In this document: piece after piece, positions 1 through 9,214 of the stretch
Position numbering within the stretch: position 1 is the first letter of the stretch
Layout of the letters: each line of letters begins with the position of its first letter
Source: Zobellia nedashkovskayae
GTDB lineage: Bacteria > Bacteroidota > Bacteroidia > Flavobacteriales > Flavobacteriaceae
Length of the DNA stretch: 64,000 nt
Assembly: GCF_015330125.1 (NCBI RefSeq)
Contig: NZ_JADDXR010000002.1
Coordinates: forward strand, 1,860,001-1,924,000
Direction of reading: 5' to 3'
Translations under genes and position numbers: made by a program
Notes under the pieces: model-generated
Database searches by the model: none
What the model was told of the DNA's origin: nothing
Seen by the model: only the letters and a program-made list of their open reading frames with translations

Positions 1-626
1 ATCTGGCAGCAACAATAGATGCTTTTCTAGAAAAAAAGAAAATCACCTCTTATGCATTAATGATTCAAGATTACGGAGCTCCTGTAGGATTTAGAATCGC
101 AACAGCTCATCCGGAAAGGATTACAGCCATTATTAATCAAAATGGTAATGCCTATGAAGAAGGATTGGGAGCGGCTTGGAAGGAAACCAAATCTATGTGG
201 GCGAATAGAAATAAGCAGACAGAAGAGGCTCTATTGCATGCTTTTTCTTTGGATGGCCTAAAGTGGCAATATACACATGGAACGAGAAACCCGGAAAATG
301 TAAATCCCGATACTTGGAATTTGGATTATTTACGAATGTCTCGCCCCAATGCCCATGCTATGAATTTAAATTTATTCTATGACTATCGGAATAACATAAA
401 ATTGTATCCAAAATGGCAACAATATTTGAGGGATAATCAACCTCCGCTATTAATTGTTTGGGGAAAGAACGATGCTTTCTTTCCTGAAAGTGGTGCCATA
501 GCCTTCAAAAAAGACGTAAAAAATATTGATTACAATATTTATGATACCGGTCATTTTGCCTTAGAGGAGGATGCGGATAAGATTATCCCAAAAATGAGAA
601 GTTTTTTGAGGGAGATTAAAAAGTAG
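1..626 (+). CDS. Alpha/beta hydrolase, haloalkane dehalogenase/epoxide hydrolase-like (5' truncated)
   Basis: The reading frame is already open at base 3, so the start lies upstream of the window; an internal ATG at 60 is not the true start. The visible part begins in the core fold and carries the nucleophile elbow QDYGAPVG, which matches the Asp-nucleophile elbows of haloalkane dehalogenases and epoxide hydrolases rather than the Gly-X-Ser-X-Gly of esterases. The second acid sits in VWGKNDAFFP and the catalytic His in TGHFALEE near the C-terminus, giving an Asp-Asp-His triad. A cap domain lies between them. Haloalkane dehalogenase or epoxide hydrolase activity follows from family knowledge; substrate is unknown. 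It is probably cytosolic. A short hairpin with a T-run follows the stop. Confidence 0.8.
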   Translation, partial: LAATIDAFLEKKKITSYALMIQDYGAPVGFRIATAHPERITAIINQNGNAYEEGLGAAWKETKSMWANRNKQTEEALLHAFSLDGLKWQYTHGTRNPENVNPDTWNLDYLRMSRPNAHAMNLNLFYDYRNNIKLYPKWQQYLRDNQPPLLIVWGKNDAFFPESGAIAFKKDVKNIDYNIYDTGHFALEEDADKIIPKMRSFLREIKK

Positions 627-648
627 TTAGTTTTCAATATATAATAAT

Positions 649-674
649 AAAAGCCTATTAAAAAGGGGCTTTTT
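649..674 (+). terminator. Weak intrinsic terminator after the hydrolase
   Basis: AAAAGCC (649-655) pairs with GGCTTTT (667-673) across an 11-base loop and ends in a T-run, just downstream of the hydrolase stop. The stem is short, so confidence is moderate. Confidence 0.5.
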
Positions 675-714
675 GCATTGTAAAATTACTTGATGAATAA
701 CTCTAAAAAAGTAC

Positions 715-746
715 TTGATAGTAAAATACAACTTTCACTACCTTAG
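715..746 (+). promoter_or_regulatory. Bacteroidota-type promoter candidate for the HipA-like gene
   Basis: TTG at 715-717 and TACCTTAG at 739-746 are separated by 21 bases, which resembles the Bacteroidota consensus TTTG-N19..21-TAnnTTTG (one mismatch in the -7 box). The start codon at 752 is only 5 bases past the -7 box, so if this promoter is used the transcript would be nearly leaderless. This is inference from pattern only. Confidence 0.4.
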
Positions 747-751
747 CAATC

Positions 752-1531
752 ATGAATGCAATTGAAATTAGAACTGTAGATGTGGTTCAGTACATAAAGC
801 CTTTACGAGAAGGAGGTTCCCTTCCGGGTCTCGTAAAAGCGGATGATGAATTTCTGTATGTTATAAAGTTTAGAGGGGCAGGCCAAGGTAAGAAAGCTTT
901 GATTGCAGAACTTATAGGTGCCGAACTTGCACGGGCTATGGGTCTTCAGGTGCCTGAAATCGTTTTTATGAATTTAGACGATAGTTTTAGTAAGACGGAA
1001 CCTGACGAAGAAATTCAAGATTTACTGAAATTTAGTGTTGGTCTCAATCTTGGCTTGCATTTTCTGTCGGGATCAATTGTTTATGACCCGTTGGTTTCTA
1101 TTGCAGACCCTTTTACGGCTTCAAAAGTAGTGCTTCTAGATAGTATGATAAGTAATATAGATCGTACAGCAAAGAATACCAACCTTCTCAATTGGCATAA
1201 AGAACTTTGGCTAATTGATCATGGGTCTAGTTTTTATTTCCACCATAATTGGGAAACTTGGCAAACGCATTTAGAAAGAACTTTTCCGGCTATTAAAGAC
1301 CATGTGCTTTTGGAACGTGCTACTGAGTTGCCAAAGGCAGCAGCAGAAATAAGAGCGCAAATAGACGAAACTATTATTGCAGAAATAGTATCTAAAATAC
1401 CCGAAGATTGGCTTTTAAGTGAATCAGAGCCATTATCCCCAAAAGAGATGCGTTCAGCTTATAAAGAATTTTTGAATACCCGGTTGGCAAAACTAGAGGT
1501 ATTGGTTAAAGAAGCTCAGGATGCAAGATAG
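752..1531 (+). CDS. HipA-like kinase family protein (HipA_2 type)
   Basis: This 259-residue protein matches the compact HipA-like kinase family (HipA_2), which lacks the N-terminal subdomain of classical HipA. A putative ATP-binding lysine is at K39 in YVIKF. The catalytic-loop signature SNIDR (D137, R138) with nearby Asn residues is followed by LIDHG (D156), in the place of the kinase metal-binding DFG. The family is assumed to phosphorylate a protein or small molecule, but no substrate is known to me. The downstream gene overlaps it by 11 bases, so the two are translationally coupled. No HipB-like HTH protein is next to it, so a classical hipBA toxin-antitoxin pair is not supported. Confidence 0.8.
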   Translation: MNAIEIRTVDVVQYIKPLREGGSLPGLVKADDEFLYVIKFRGAGQGKKALIAELIGAELARAMGLQVPEIVFMNLDDSFSKTEPDEEIQDLLKFSVGLNLGLHFLSGSIVYDPLVSIADPFTASKVVLLDSMISNIDRTAKNTNLLNWHKELWLIDHGSSFYFHHNWETWQTHLERTFPAIKDHVLLERATELPKAAAEIRAQIDETIIAEIVSKIPEDWLLSESEPLSPKEMRSAYKEFLNTRLAKLEVLVKEAQDAR

Positions 1532-1904
1532 AGTTACTTATGAATTTGCCATTATTAGGCTTGTACCGAAGGTTGAGCGAGAAGAGTTTATAAACGTAGG
1601 TGCTATCGTATTCTCTAAAAGGAAAAAATATCTGCGCATGAGATTTATGATTGATAAGACACGGATAAAAGCATTCTCGCCTGAAATAGATGCTGAAGCT
1701 ATTGAAGCGTATCTAAAAGCTTGGGAGTTGGTTTGTACAGGTGAACCAAAAAGTGGAGCTATTGGAAAGCTAGATTTGCCATCAAGGTTCCGTTGGCTTA
1801 CAGCGTCTAGAAGTACAATTATACAAAGCTCAAAACCGCATCCGGGTCTCTGTTTTGACCCTCAGGAAGAATTGGATAGCCTCTTTGAAAAACATGTGCT
1901 TTAA
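1521..1904 (+). CDS. DUF3037 family protein
   Basis: This 127-residue protein starts with a conserved block (VTYEFAIIRLVPKVEREEF then NVGAIVF) typical of DUF3037. That family is repeatedly found next to HipA-like kinases. The start codon lies inside the end of the kinase gene (11-base overlap), which implies co-translation and probably a functional complex. It has no signal peptide or membrane segment, so it should be cytosolic. The biochemical role is unknown; it could be a partner, substrate or inhibitor of the kinase, but that is inference from the constant pairing. Confidence 0.8.
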   Translation: MQDRVTYEFAIIRLVPKVEREEFINVGAIVFSKRKKYLRMRFMIDKTRIKAFSPEIDAEAIEAYLKAWELVCTGEPKSGAIGKLDLPSRFRWLTASRSTIIQSSKPHPGLCFDPQEELDSLFEKHVL

Positions 1905-2196
1905 GTTATATTCTATGTGAATTTTTTTCTTCTTTGCTTCATTAATATAGAAATAAATTAGTCTCTTATTTTGGAGCGGTCCCCATGTCTTGTTAAAATC
2001 CAGAAGTTCTTCTGGTTAAATTGTCAGCAATTACCTCTGTTTTTCGGAAATAAAGGTTAAATTTAAGGACTGTTTTTTGTTGAATATCAGATTTCTGCAC
2101 CCTCACAGAAATAGAAGCAATAGACCCAGAGCTATTCTTCATAGTAGTAATTAATGGCCTTGTCCCCAATTTTATTTTTTAACCATAAAACCTAAA
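1905..2196. other. Intergenic region with two inverted repeats
   Basis: I see no convincing gene in these 292 bases. Two short dyads are present: CCAGAA (2000-2005) with TTCTGG (2010-2015), and TTTCTG (2092-2097) with CAGAAA (2106-2111). Neither is followed by a good T-run, so they may be protein-binding sites or weak transcript ends rather than canonical terminators. Confidence 0.4.
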
Positions 2197-3354
2197 ATGA
2201 GCCTACCAACTAGCCCGAATAATCATTTAGATAAAGACAATTTTTACACTCAAACTGTTCTTAACAACATGGGTGATTCTGTTTTTGTAAAAGATGCAGA
2301 AAGCAAAATGGTATTGGTTAACGATGCTTTTTGTAAAATGATGGGGCTTCCACGTGAGGAAATGATAGGTAAAACTCTTGCGGAAGAAGTTACACCAGAA
2401 GAACGAGAATCTTTTCTTAAGATTGATTGGCAAGTCTTGGCAGATGGTATAGAAAACATCAATGAGGAAGAGATGACAGTAAGAGGAGGTGAAACACATA
2501 TTTTATCAACTCGAAAATCACGTTTTATTGATGAAAATGGGGATAAATTTCTGATTTGTGTGGTACGGGATATCACAGATCAGAAAAAAGCAGAGGAAAA
2601 TTTACACGAAAGTGAGACTCAATTAAAAGAAGTGCTTGCGACTAAAGACAGATTACTGTCTATAATTGCACATGATTTAAGAAGCCCTTTCAATAATATT
2701 ACTTTATTGTCAGATTTGTTGGGTGATTCGGTTAAAAGGAATGATGTAGGACAATCTGAGGAATATTTGGAATTGATTAATAAAACAACCCAAAACACCC
2801 TGACTTTACTGGACAACCTTTTGAACTGGTCAAAATCTCAAACAGGACAACTAGATTTTAAATCGGAAAAAGTAGATGTTAACAAGGTAGTTAGCCAGAC
2901 GTTAGAACTGTCAAAAGCAATTGCGAGAACTAAAAATATAGAACTGAACTATGTAGAAAGCGATACTATTCAGGTATGTTCTGATCATAAAATAATAAAA
3001 ACAATAATCCGTAATCTTGTCTCAAACTCTATTAAGTTTACTAAGCCAGGAGGAAGTATTAATGTTTTAACAACACAGAATGAAACCCATTTAGAAGTAA
3101 CTGTTTCCGATAATGGAGTGGGTATGAGTCCGGATATCTGCGATAAATTGTTTTGTGTAAACACCAATATGGCCCGTGTTGGTACGGCAAGTGAAAAAGG
3201 CTCTGGTTTTGGGTTAGTGCTCTGTAAAGAGTTTGTAGAAAAACTTGGCGGAGAAATTTGGGCAGAAAGCACTTTGGATAAGGGTAGTGATTTTAAGTTT
3301 ACAATACCTCTGAATAATAATACAAAGCCCAATTTTAATTTAGCTCGAAATTAA
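2197..3354 (+). CDS. PAS-domain sensor histidine kinase, cytosolic
   Basis: The 385-residue protein has an N-terminal PAS domain (about residues 15-130, ending in the typical VRDITDQKKAE linker). A HisKA dimerisation domain follows, with the phospho-acceptor His at H159 in IIAHDLRSPF, and then a HATPase_c domain (about 235-375) with N-box NLVSNSIKF, DNGVGM and GSGFGL. There is no transmembrane segment, so it should sense an internal signal through PAS. No response regulator lies beside it, so its partner is encoded elsewhere (an orphan kinase). A well-formed terminator hairpin follows the stop. Confidence 0.93.
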   Translation: MSLPTSPNNHLDKDNFYTQTVLNNMGDSVFVKDAESKMVLVNDAFCKMMGLPREEMIGKTLAEEVTPEERESFLKIDWQVLADGIENINEEEMTVRGGETHILSTRKSRFIDENGDKFLICVVRDITDQKKAEENLHESETQLKEVLATKDRLLSIIAHDLRSPFNNITLLSDLLGDSVKRNDVGQSEEYLELINKTTQNTLTLLDNLLNWSKSQTGQLDFKSEKVDVNKVVSQTLELSKAIARTKNIELNYVESDTIQVCSDHKIIKTIIRNLVSNSIKFTKPGGSINVLTTQNETHLEVTVSDNGVGMSPDICDKLFCVNTNMARVGTASEKGSGFGLVLCKEFVEKLGGEIWAESTLDKGSDFKFTIPLNNNTKPNFNLARN

Positions 3355-3375
3355 ACTGAAATTATAATTTAAAAA

Positions 3376-3408
3376 GGGAAGATTCTAGTGAGTCTTCTCT
3401 TTTTTTTT
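3376..3408 (+). terminator. Intrinsic terminator after the PAS kinase
   Basis: GGGAAGATTC (3376-3385) pairs with GAGTCTTCTC (3390-3399) across a TAGT loop, allowing G-U pairing, and is followed by an uninterrupted run of T to 3408. This is a standard rho-independent terminator. Confidence 0.8.
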
Positions 3409-3576
3409 GGCTTTTATCTGTACTGTATTTTCTTATAACAAGCTTGTCCAAGAAATTAAACCAATGTAGTTTTAGAATTTGGTTGTTAAAGAAGATAACC
3501 CAAGTGTGACAACCCTCAGGTGAAATTTTTAACAGAAAATATTTAAAAAAGAGATAGGGGTTTAAAGTATAGCAAA

Positions 3577-3984
3577 ATGGCAGGAGAGAAGAACTTAGCG
3601 GAAATGATAAAGGGTATGACCCCAAAATTGAATGAAGGCGAATATGTATTTATAACCTTAACGGATGCAAACCAAATTTCTAGAGCTGATACCCTTTGTG
3701 AGTTCAAAGAGCAGGAGGGAACAACTGTTATAATAGCAAAACAAAAAGCTGATGCTTTACGTCTTCCGTATGAATATGTTGCTTCTTGGATAACTTTAGA
3801 AATCCATTCTTCTTTAGAAGGAGTAGGACTCACGGCCCTATTTTCTTCAGAGCTGGCAAAAAACAATATTAGTTGTAATGTGGTTGCCGCGTATTACCAC
3901 GATCATATTTTTATAGACCATAAAAATGCGGAAAAAGCCGTAACGGTCTTAAAGCAATTGTCTGAAAGTTATTCAGAAAGATAG
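3577..3984 (+). CDS. ACT domain-containing protein
   Basis: This small cytosolic protein (135 residues) resembles the two-part ACT family (COG3602 type). The N-terminal half runs from GEYVFITLTD and the C-terminal half carries EGVGLTALFSSELAKNNISC, followed by AAYYHDHIFID, which matches the ligand-binding fold of ACT modules. Stand-alone members are thought to bind amino acids or similar small molecules, but no ligand can be inferred here. It stands alone, about 100 bases ahead of the permease gene, with its own upstream gap. Confidence 0.8.
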   Translation: MAGEKNLAEMIKGMTPKLNEGEYVFITLTDANQISRADTLCEFKEQEGTTVIIAKQKADALRLPYEYVASWITLEIHSSLEGVGLTALFSSELAKNNISCNVVAAYYHDHIFIDHKNAEKAVTVLKQLSESYSER

Positions 3985-4085
3985 CTTCATTCATCATTTT
4001 AAAAATGACTTTTTAGAAGGTTTCTTCATAACTTTTAATTGTCATCAATTTTAGTATCTTAGAAGTCTCAACACCAATCTAGCCC

Positions 4086-5402
4086 ATGCCACTTGCCATT
4101 GTTATTGCCGGAATTTTCATTCTTTTTATTTTAATAGCCCGCTTCAAACTTAATGCTTTCATTGCTTTTATCATCGTCTCCCTATTGGTAGGTGTTGCCG
4201 AAGGAATGGATTTTGAAACCGTTACCAAGTCCATACAATCAGGAATAGGTAATACTTTAGGTTATTTGATCCTAATTCTTGGACTTGGTGCAATGCTGGG
4301 AAAGCTCGTAGCAGATAGTGGTGCGGCGCAGCGTATTACTACGCAAATGATAGAGAAATTCGGGAAGAAATATATTCAATGGGCCGTAGTTCTTACTGGT
4401 TTCATTGTGGGTATACCTATGTTCTATACGGTAGGTTTTGTTATTTTAATTCCGTTGGTATTCACCGTGGCTGCAGCTACTAGGCTTCCATTAATTTATG
4501 TGGGTCTACCCATGTTGGCATCCCTTTCGGTAACGCATGGGTACCTTCCTCCGCATCCGGCCCCTACAGGTATCGCTGTTATTTTTAATGCTGATATAGG
4601 GAAAACGTTATTGTATGGTATTCTTGTGGCTATCCCTGCCATAATTGTTGCGGGTCCTCTTTTGGCACGTTCCATTAAAAATGTAGAAGCAACACCTTTA
4701 AAAGAATTTTTAAACCCGAGAATTTTGACAGATGATGAAATGCCAAGTACGGCTACTAGTATTCTTACGGCCTTACTACCGGTTATTCTCATTGCTCTAG
4801 CCTCTGTAATTGCATTGGTACTTCCCGAAGAAAACCCGATTAGAAAAGCAACCGATATTTTAGGGAATCCTGTAATGGCTATGCTTATATCGGTTTTAGT
4901 GGCTATTTATACATTAGGATTGGCAAGGGGCAAAAAAATGAAAGATGTAATGGACTCCGTAGCGAGTGCAGTTTCGGGTATTACCATGGTACTTCTTATT
5001 ATAGCAGGAGCCGGTGCTTTAAAACAAGTGCTTATAGATAGCGGTGTAAGTGACTATATTGGTGATATGCTTAAAGGTTCTACGGTTTCCCCTTTAATAT
5101 TGGCTTGGCTTATTGCTACAGTCATTAGGGTGTGTGTAGGTTCAGCAACGGTTGCGGGTCTTACGGCCGCCGGTATAGTGTTGCCTTTAATTGCTAATAC
5201 AGATGTTAGCCCGGAGCTAATGGTTTTGGCCATTGGTTCTGGAAGTTTAATGCTGTCACATGTTAACGATAGTGGGTTCTGGCTTTATAAAGAATATTTT
5301 AATCTATCGGTAAAGGATACTTTAAAAACATGGACAGTAATGGAAACTACCGTTGGTGTTATGGGCCTTATTGGCGTTCTTGTTTTAGATATTTTCATAT
5401 AA
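4086..5402 (+). CDS. GntP-family permease (gluconate:H+ symporter-like)
   Basis: This 438-residue, very hydrophobic protein has about 12-14 predicted membrane spans. It shows family landmarks of the gluconate/D-serine/glycerate symporter group, such as LGLGAMLGKLVADSGAA near residue 65, GIPMFYTVGFVI near 110, and the C-terminal GSGSLMLSHVNDSGFW. GntP-family proteins import sugar acids or related carboxylates with protons across the inner membrane. The next gene, an SGNH hydrolase, starts 18 bases later, so the two are probably one transcript. Release of an acyl or sugar-acid ester followed by uptake is possible, but the substrate is not determined. Confidence 0.92.
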   Translation: MPLAIVIAGIFILFILIARFKLNAFIAFIIVSLLVGVAEGMDFETVTKSIQSGIGNTLGYLILILGLGAMLGKLVADSGAAQRITTQMIEKFGKKYIQWAVVLTGFIVGIPMFYTVGFVILIPLVFTVAAATRLPLIYVGLPMLASLSVTHGYLPPHPAPTGIAVIFNADIGKTLLYGILVAIPAIIVAGPLLARSIKNVEATPLKEFLNPRILTDDEMPSTATSILTALLPVILIALASVIALVLPEENPIRKATDILGNPVMAMLISVLVAIYTLGLARGKKMKDVMDSVASAVSGITMVLLIIAGAGALKQVLIDSGVSDYIGDMLKGSTVSPLILAWLIATVIRVCVGSATVAGLTAAGIVLPLIANTDVSPELMVLAIGSGSLMLSHVNDSGFWLYKEYFNLSVKDTLKTWTVMETTVGVMGLIGVLVLDIFI

Positions 5403-5420
5403 ATTATAGATTGTTGCACG

Positions 5421-6158
5421 ATGATGAAGAGAAGACAATTCATAAACCGAACGGCTCTTGCCGCAGTAGGTACTAGTTTAATAGGGTGTTTTGACCATTC
5501 CAAATTCGAATTAAAGAAAAATCAAGTAGTAGGTTGTTTTGGAGATAGCATCACCTACTCAGGTTATAATGGCTATGTTGAAATGCTACAAGAGAAGTTC
5601 AATAAAGAAAAACCGGAACTCAATATTAAGTTTATCAACTTTGGTAAAAGTAGTGAAACCGTAAGTGGACTCACAGAAGAAGACCATCCTGGCCCAAGGC
5701 CTTACCTTTTTGAGCGCCTAGATGAAATTCTTGACAAAAACCCAATAGATGTGGCACTTTTCTGCTACGGTATCAATGACGGAATTTATGGAAAACCTTC
5801 AGAGGAATTATTTAGAAGCTTTAAAATAGGGGTCTATTCGTTCCTTGAAAAAATGCGTCAGAGAGATATTAAGACCATTTTATTAACGCCACCGCCATTG
5901 GCCGAGCGGCATTTGGAAAATCAGAACACTGCTTCGTATAGCTATAAAAATCCGTATCCAAAATATGATAAGGAAGTATTGGAAAAGTTTACGGATATCA
6001 TTTTAGAAATGCAGCATCCTTATGCGAATGCCGAGATAAACATTCGCAAACCTCTTTTTAAAAATCAAAAGGAGTGCTATGATAAGGATCCAGTTCATCC
6101 AAATAAGAACGGTCATAGATTGATTGCCGATACGATTTTTGGTAATTTATCGTTTTAA
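5421..6158 (+). CDS. SGNH/GDSL hydrolase, exported lipoprotein
   Basis: The 245-residue protein begins with MKRRQFINR and a hydrophobic stretch ending in a lipobox-like LIGC (C23), so it is likely exported, possibly by Tat because of the RRQF pair, and lipidated. All four SGNH blocks are visible: GDSIT with nucleophile S43, the oxyanion Gly G75 in FGKSS, YGIND (N119), and DPVHPN (D223, H226). This family removes acyl groups from carbohydrates, lipids or other esters. It lies 18 bases after the GntP permease. The start at 5421 could also be the second ATG at 5424. Confidence 0.9.
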   Translation: MMKRRQFINRTALAAVGTSLIGCFDHSKFELKKNQVVGCFGDSITYSGYNGYVEMLQEKFNKEKPELNIKFINFGKSSETVSGLTEEDHPGPRPYLFERLDEILDKNPIDVALFCYGINDGIYGKPSEELFRSFKIGVYSFLEKMRQRDIKTILLTPPPLAERHLENQNTASYSYKNPYPKYDKEVLEKFTDIILEMQHPYANAEINIRKPLFKNQKECYDKDPVHPNKNGHRLIADTIFGNLSF

Positions 6159-6216
6159 CATTGCCTTAAGTCCCCATGGCAGGGTATTTGTTATCTTTAT
6201 CCTGATTTTTTATTCG

Positions 6217-6876
6217 ATGACCAAAAACTATTCGGTACTGTTGTTCGCTATGATGCTGTTTTCCTTTTCGGGGATGGCACAGACTGATATTCCTCAAAAG
6301 AAAGAGTTGAAAATAGAAACGGCGAATAAGATTGATGATAATGCTGAGCCTGATCAAGGTACTTCTTTAAACATTCCGTCTGTAGTAGAAGATCAACCTC
6401 AGGTAGATTTTGATATTGCTAAGCGTAATCCTGTAAAAATGATTGATGACCGCGAACTTGTTCAGGCAGGTGCCGGTATGAAAATTGATCCTAAAGTAGG
6501 GCCAAGACAACCTGAAGAAGGTTCTAAACAACACTTTGCGGACATGTACTTGGGCGACGTTAAAAACAACGGAAAATTCGTTGGTATTATGTGTCGTGAT
6601 CACGAAAACGTTGATGGGGACCGTGTAAAAATTTATGTGAATGGTGACGTGGTTGACACTAATATTCTTTTAACAAGCTCTTTTAAAGGGGTAAACGTTG
6701 ATTTAAAAAAAGGATTCAATCGTATAGATTTTGAAGCACTTAATGTTGGTGCGTATGCGCCTAATACCGCTCAGGTAAACGTCTATGATGACAAAGGAGA
6801 AATTATCTATGCCACCAAATGGTTACTTTCTGAAGGTTCAAAAGCTACTTTGATTATAACAAAAGAAGAAGACTAA
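6217..6876 (+). CDS. Secreted protein of unknown function
   Basis: I choose the ATG at 6217 because it gives a clean signal peptide (MTKNYSVLLFAMMLFSFSG, cut after AQ). A longer in-frame extension to 6124 would overlap the SGNH gene and lacks a signal sequence. The mature protein is about 198 residues. It is acidic and Asp/Val-rich, and has a beta-rich C-terminal half with repeated patterns such as KIYVNGDVV and NVYDDKGEI, suggesting an Ig- or jelly-roll-like fold. I do not recognise a family. It is probably periplasmic or surface-exposed. The neighbour on the other side converges on it. Confidence 0.75.
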   Translation: MTKNYSVLLFAMMLFSFSGMAQTDIPQKKELKIETANKIDDNAEPDQGTSLNIPSVVEDQPQVDFDIAKRNPVKMIDDRELVQAGAGMKIDPKVGPRQPEEGSKQHFADMYLGDVKNNGKFVGIMCRDHENVDGDRVKIYVNGDVVDTNILLTSSFKGVNVDLKKGFNRIDFEALNVGAYAPNTAQVNVYDDKGEIIYATKWLLSEGSKATLIITKEED

Positions 6877-6920
6877 AATTCAGTATTTTCTCTATTTATA
6901 CAGTGGGTTGCTTAAAAGAA

Positions 6921-9095
6921 CTAATCTCTTTTACCAGGTACATATTTCTCTTTAGCTCTTTTGACTACATCTTCATAGTAGAAAGGAACATCTTTCCAAT
7001 CCATATTTTTATATCTTTCAATCTGGTCGTTAAAATGAGGGGAACTTGGGTCTCCGCTTTGTCCACCTGCCAATATACTTTTAGCCTTTACTTTATCACC
7101 AAATTCCACAACCGCTACAAAACTATTTCCACGTGTTCCGTAGATTTTTTTTGCCCCTTCTGTGGTGTAACGAGCACCGTATGCAGCTAAAGCGCCCCAT
7201 CTTCCAGACGCAAATCCTATAGGAATACTTGGTTTAGAATCGTTGAAATGCTGCACTATATCTCCCGTAGTTCGCTGATATCTATTTACTTCTCCCCACG
7301 GTATTTTCCATGTTCCAAAGTCGGCCGTTAGGTCTTCTATTACTTCTTCAAATATCTTTAAACTCTCTTCCGTATGGGTCCCAAAATAGGTCATTCGTTC
7401 CATATCGCTAATCCCTTCTGGGTGTTTTGCCCTTTTGCCCATAGCAGTGCCGTAGTAATGAGCCAGCGTCATGGCCACTTGATTTTCTCCTGTAGTGTAA
7501 TCCCAATTTTTAAGAATGGAAATGGGTTCCTTTAATTTCGGGTTTTTATCATCGTGAGAATTGTAAGCTTTAACTAAGCCTGGAATCAATGCTTGAAAAG
7601 CCGGCAAAAAAGGGTCGTGTGCCAGTTGAATTAAACTGTCTATAGTATATCCTTTTCTATCTTTCAATAATTCAATAGCATGAACTCCTCTAAAATTCTC
7701 TTGGTCTCTGGACATGTAATAGGGGTAATCCTCTTTCTTTGGACTGAACCCCAGAGCAGAGGTATAGGGAGTGGAATTGCAATTTTGTATCCACCCATTT
7801 TCTGGATTCAATACTAAAATATTTTCATCTACCGTATGTAATCCCTGCCAATCGGTCTTTGGATTACTACCATCAACTGGCTCCGCATAATTAAACTGAA
7901 CATCTCGCTTAGGTACAAAATTACCATGGAAATAGGCAATGTTTCCCTCGGCATCTGCATACACCGTATTATTGCTAGAATTGGTGCGGATATCCATCAT
8001 ATCATGAAATCCTTTATAGCCTTTTTGTTTGGTACGTATAAAAGATTGTTCCAAAGCTTTTACTGGCTCCCACATCATAGCGGAAGCTGTCCATTGACCA
8101 TCGGCAACATGCGTTATTGGTCCGTGGTGGGTTCTATATGTCGGATATTTTTTTTCTTTCAGTTCATCGCCATCAAGATATTTCAACATTATTTCAGAAG
8201 ATTCAATAGGTCGTAATTCTTCTCCATATTGATAGAACAAATGGTCATCATTCTTAACAATTGTTTCCTTGAATTCATCCATTACATCCGTGTAAGTAGA
8301 TGTATGCATCCAACCGGTATTTTCATTAAATCCTTGATACACAAAAAACTGCCCCCAAGTTACCGCTCCATAAGCATTTAATCCTTCCTCAGAAACTACG
8401 TGAACCTCCCCTCTAAAATAAAATGAAGTATGCGGATTGATTAATAACAACGGATTTCCGGACTGTGTCAGTTTTCCTGAAATAGCAATACCGTTTGACC
8501 CTTGCGGTTCTTCAATCTCTTTTTCCTTTTTCATTTGAAGTATTTCAGCTTCTGGCAGCTCCATATCGCTTTCATAAAAAGCAGCTATTTTCTTTGTTGA
8601 AATTCGTTCAATATCTCCGCCAATAGACCCTTCGCTAAAATACATTGGCATCCAAGGTTCAAAATGTGTCAATAATTTTGGTGTTACTTCCGGGTGTGTG
8701 TATAAATAGTAATTGACTCCGTTGGCAAAGGCATCACATAATTCTTTTAGCCAAGCGGGGCTTTTTTCATAGTTAGCTTTAGCCTCTTCTTCGGTCATGA
8801 ACAGTTTTGCACGTAGATCACTATACAGCGCATCTTCACCGTCTACTTCTGCCAGTCTTCCTGTTGCCCAAATATAATTTTGCTCTACACGGTTAAAATC
8901 ATCTTCACATTGTGCGTATAATAACCCAAAGACTGCATCGGCATCTGTCTTTCCATAGATGTGAGGTACTCCAAAATCATCTCTTATAATCTCAACATTT
9001 GCAGTATGAGTCTTCCATTTTTCTACCTCTATGTTTTTCTGTTGTGCGCTACAGGAAAAAAGGAAGAAGTAACTTATTAGTACTACATATTTCAT
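6921..9095 (-). CDS. Penicillin acylase family (Ntn hydrolase) lipoprotein
   Basis: This 724-residue precursor starts with MKYVVLISYFFLFSC, a lipoprotein signal with C15. The N-terminal alpha chain includes RDDFGVPHIYG and QCEDDFNRV, typical of penicillin/acyl-homoserine-lactone acylases. The autoproteolytic junction is at EPQG/SNG, making S200 the N-terminal nucleophile of the beta chain; TGWMHTS supplies the oxyanion region. Family members hydrolyse amide bonds of beta-lactams, N-acyl-homoserine lactones or peptides in the periplasm. The physiological substrate is unknown, and quorum quenching is only one possibility. It is a single-gene unit divergent from the ABC transporter. Confidence 0.93.
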   Translation of the reverse strand: MKYVVLISYFFLFSCSAQQKNIEVEKWKTHTANVEIIRDDFGVPHIYGKTDADAVFGLLYAQCEDDFNRVEQNYIWATGRLAEVDGEDALYSDLRAKLFMTEEEAKANYEKSPAWLKELCDAFANGVNYYLYTHPEVTPKLLTHFEPWMPMYFSEGSIGGDIERISTKKIAAFYESDMELPEAEILQMKKEKEIEEPQGSNGIAISGKLTQSGNPLLLINPHTSFYFRGEVHVVSEEGLNAYGAVTWGQFFVYQGFNENTGWMHTSTYTDVMDEFKETIVKNDDHLFYQYGEELRPIESSEIMLKYLDGDELKEKKYPTYRTHHGPITHVADGQWTASAMMWEPVKALEQSFIRTKQKGYKGFHDMMDIRTNSSNNTVYADAEGNIAYFHGNFVPKRDVQFNYAEPVDGSNPKTDWQGLHTVDENILVLNPENGWIQNCNSTPYTSALGFSPKKEDYPYYMSRDQENFRGVHAIELLKDRKGYTIDSLIQLAHDPFLPAFQALIPGLVKAYNSHDDKNPKLKEPISILKNWDYTTGENQVAMTLAHYYGTAMGKRAKHPEGISDMERMTYFGTHTEESLKIFEEVIEDLTADFGTWKIPWGEVNRYQRTTGDIVQHFNDSKPSIPIGFASGRWGALAAYGARYTTEGAKKIYGTRGNSFVAVVEFGDKVKAKSILAGGQSGDPSSPHFNDQIERYKNMDWKDVPFYYEDVVKRAKEKYVPGKRD

Positions 9096-9214
9096 AAGGC
9101 TCTATTTATACTTACAATATACTACCAAACTCCAAATAAATCGAACCAACTTACGGGATAACCTGCTTGTTTTTTTCGTTTTGTGTACCTTGCAGGCTTC
9201 ATTTAATCATTATT

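Noticed and set aside
752..1904. Classical hipBA toxin-antitoxin module
   Set aside because: The partner is DUF3037, not a HipB-like HTH protein, and the kinase lacks the N-terminal subdomain of HipA.
6124..6216. Longer N-terminus for the secreted protein
   Set aside because: It overlaps the SGNH gene and breaks the signal peptide that begins at 6217.
9167..9214. Upstream TTG start for the ABC transporter
   Set aside because: It adds a short unlikely leader; the ATG at 9215 gives the normal N-terminus.
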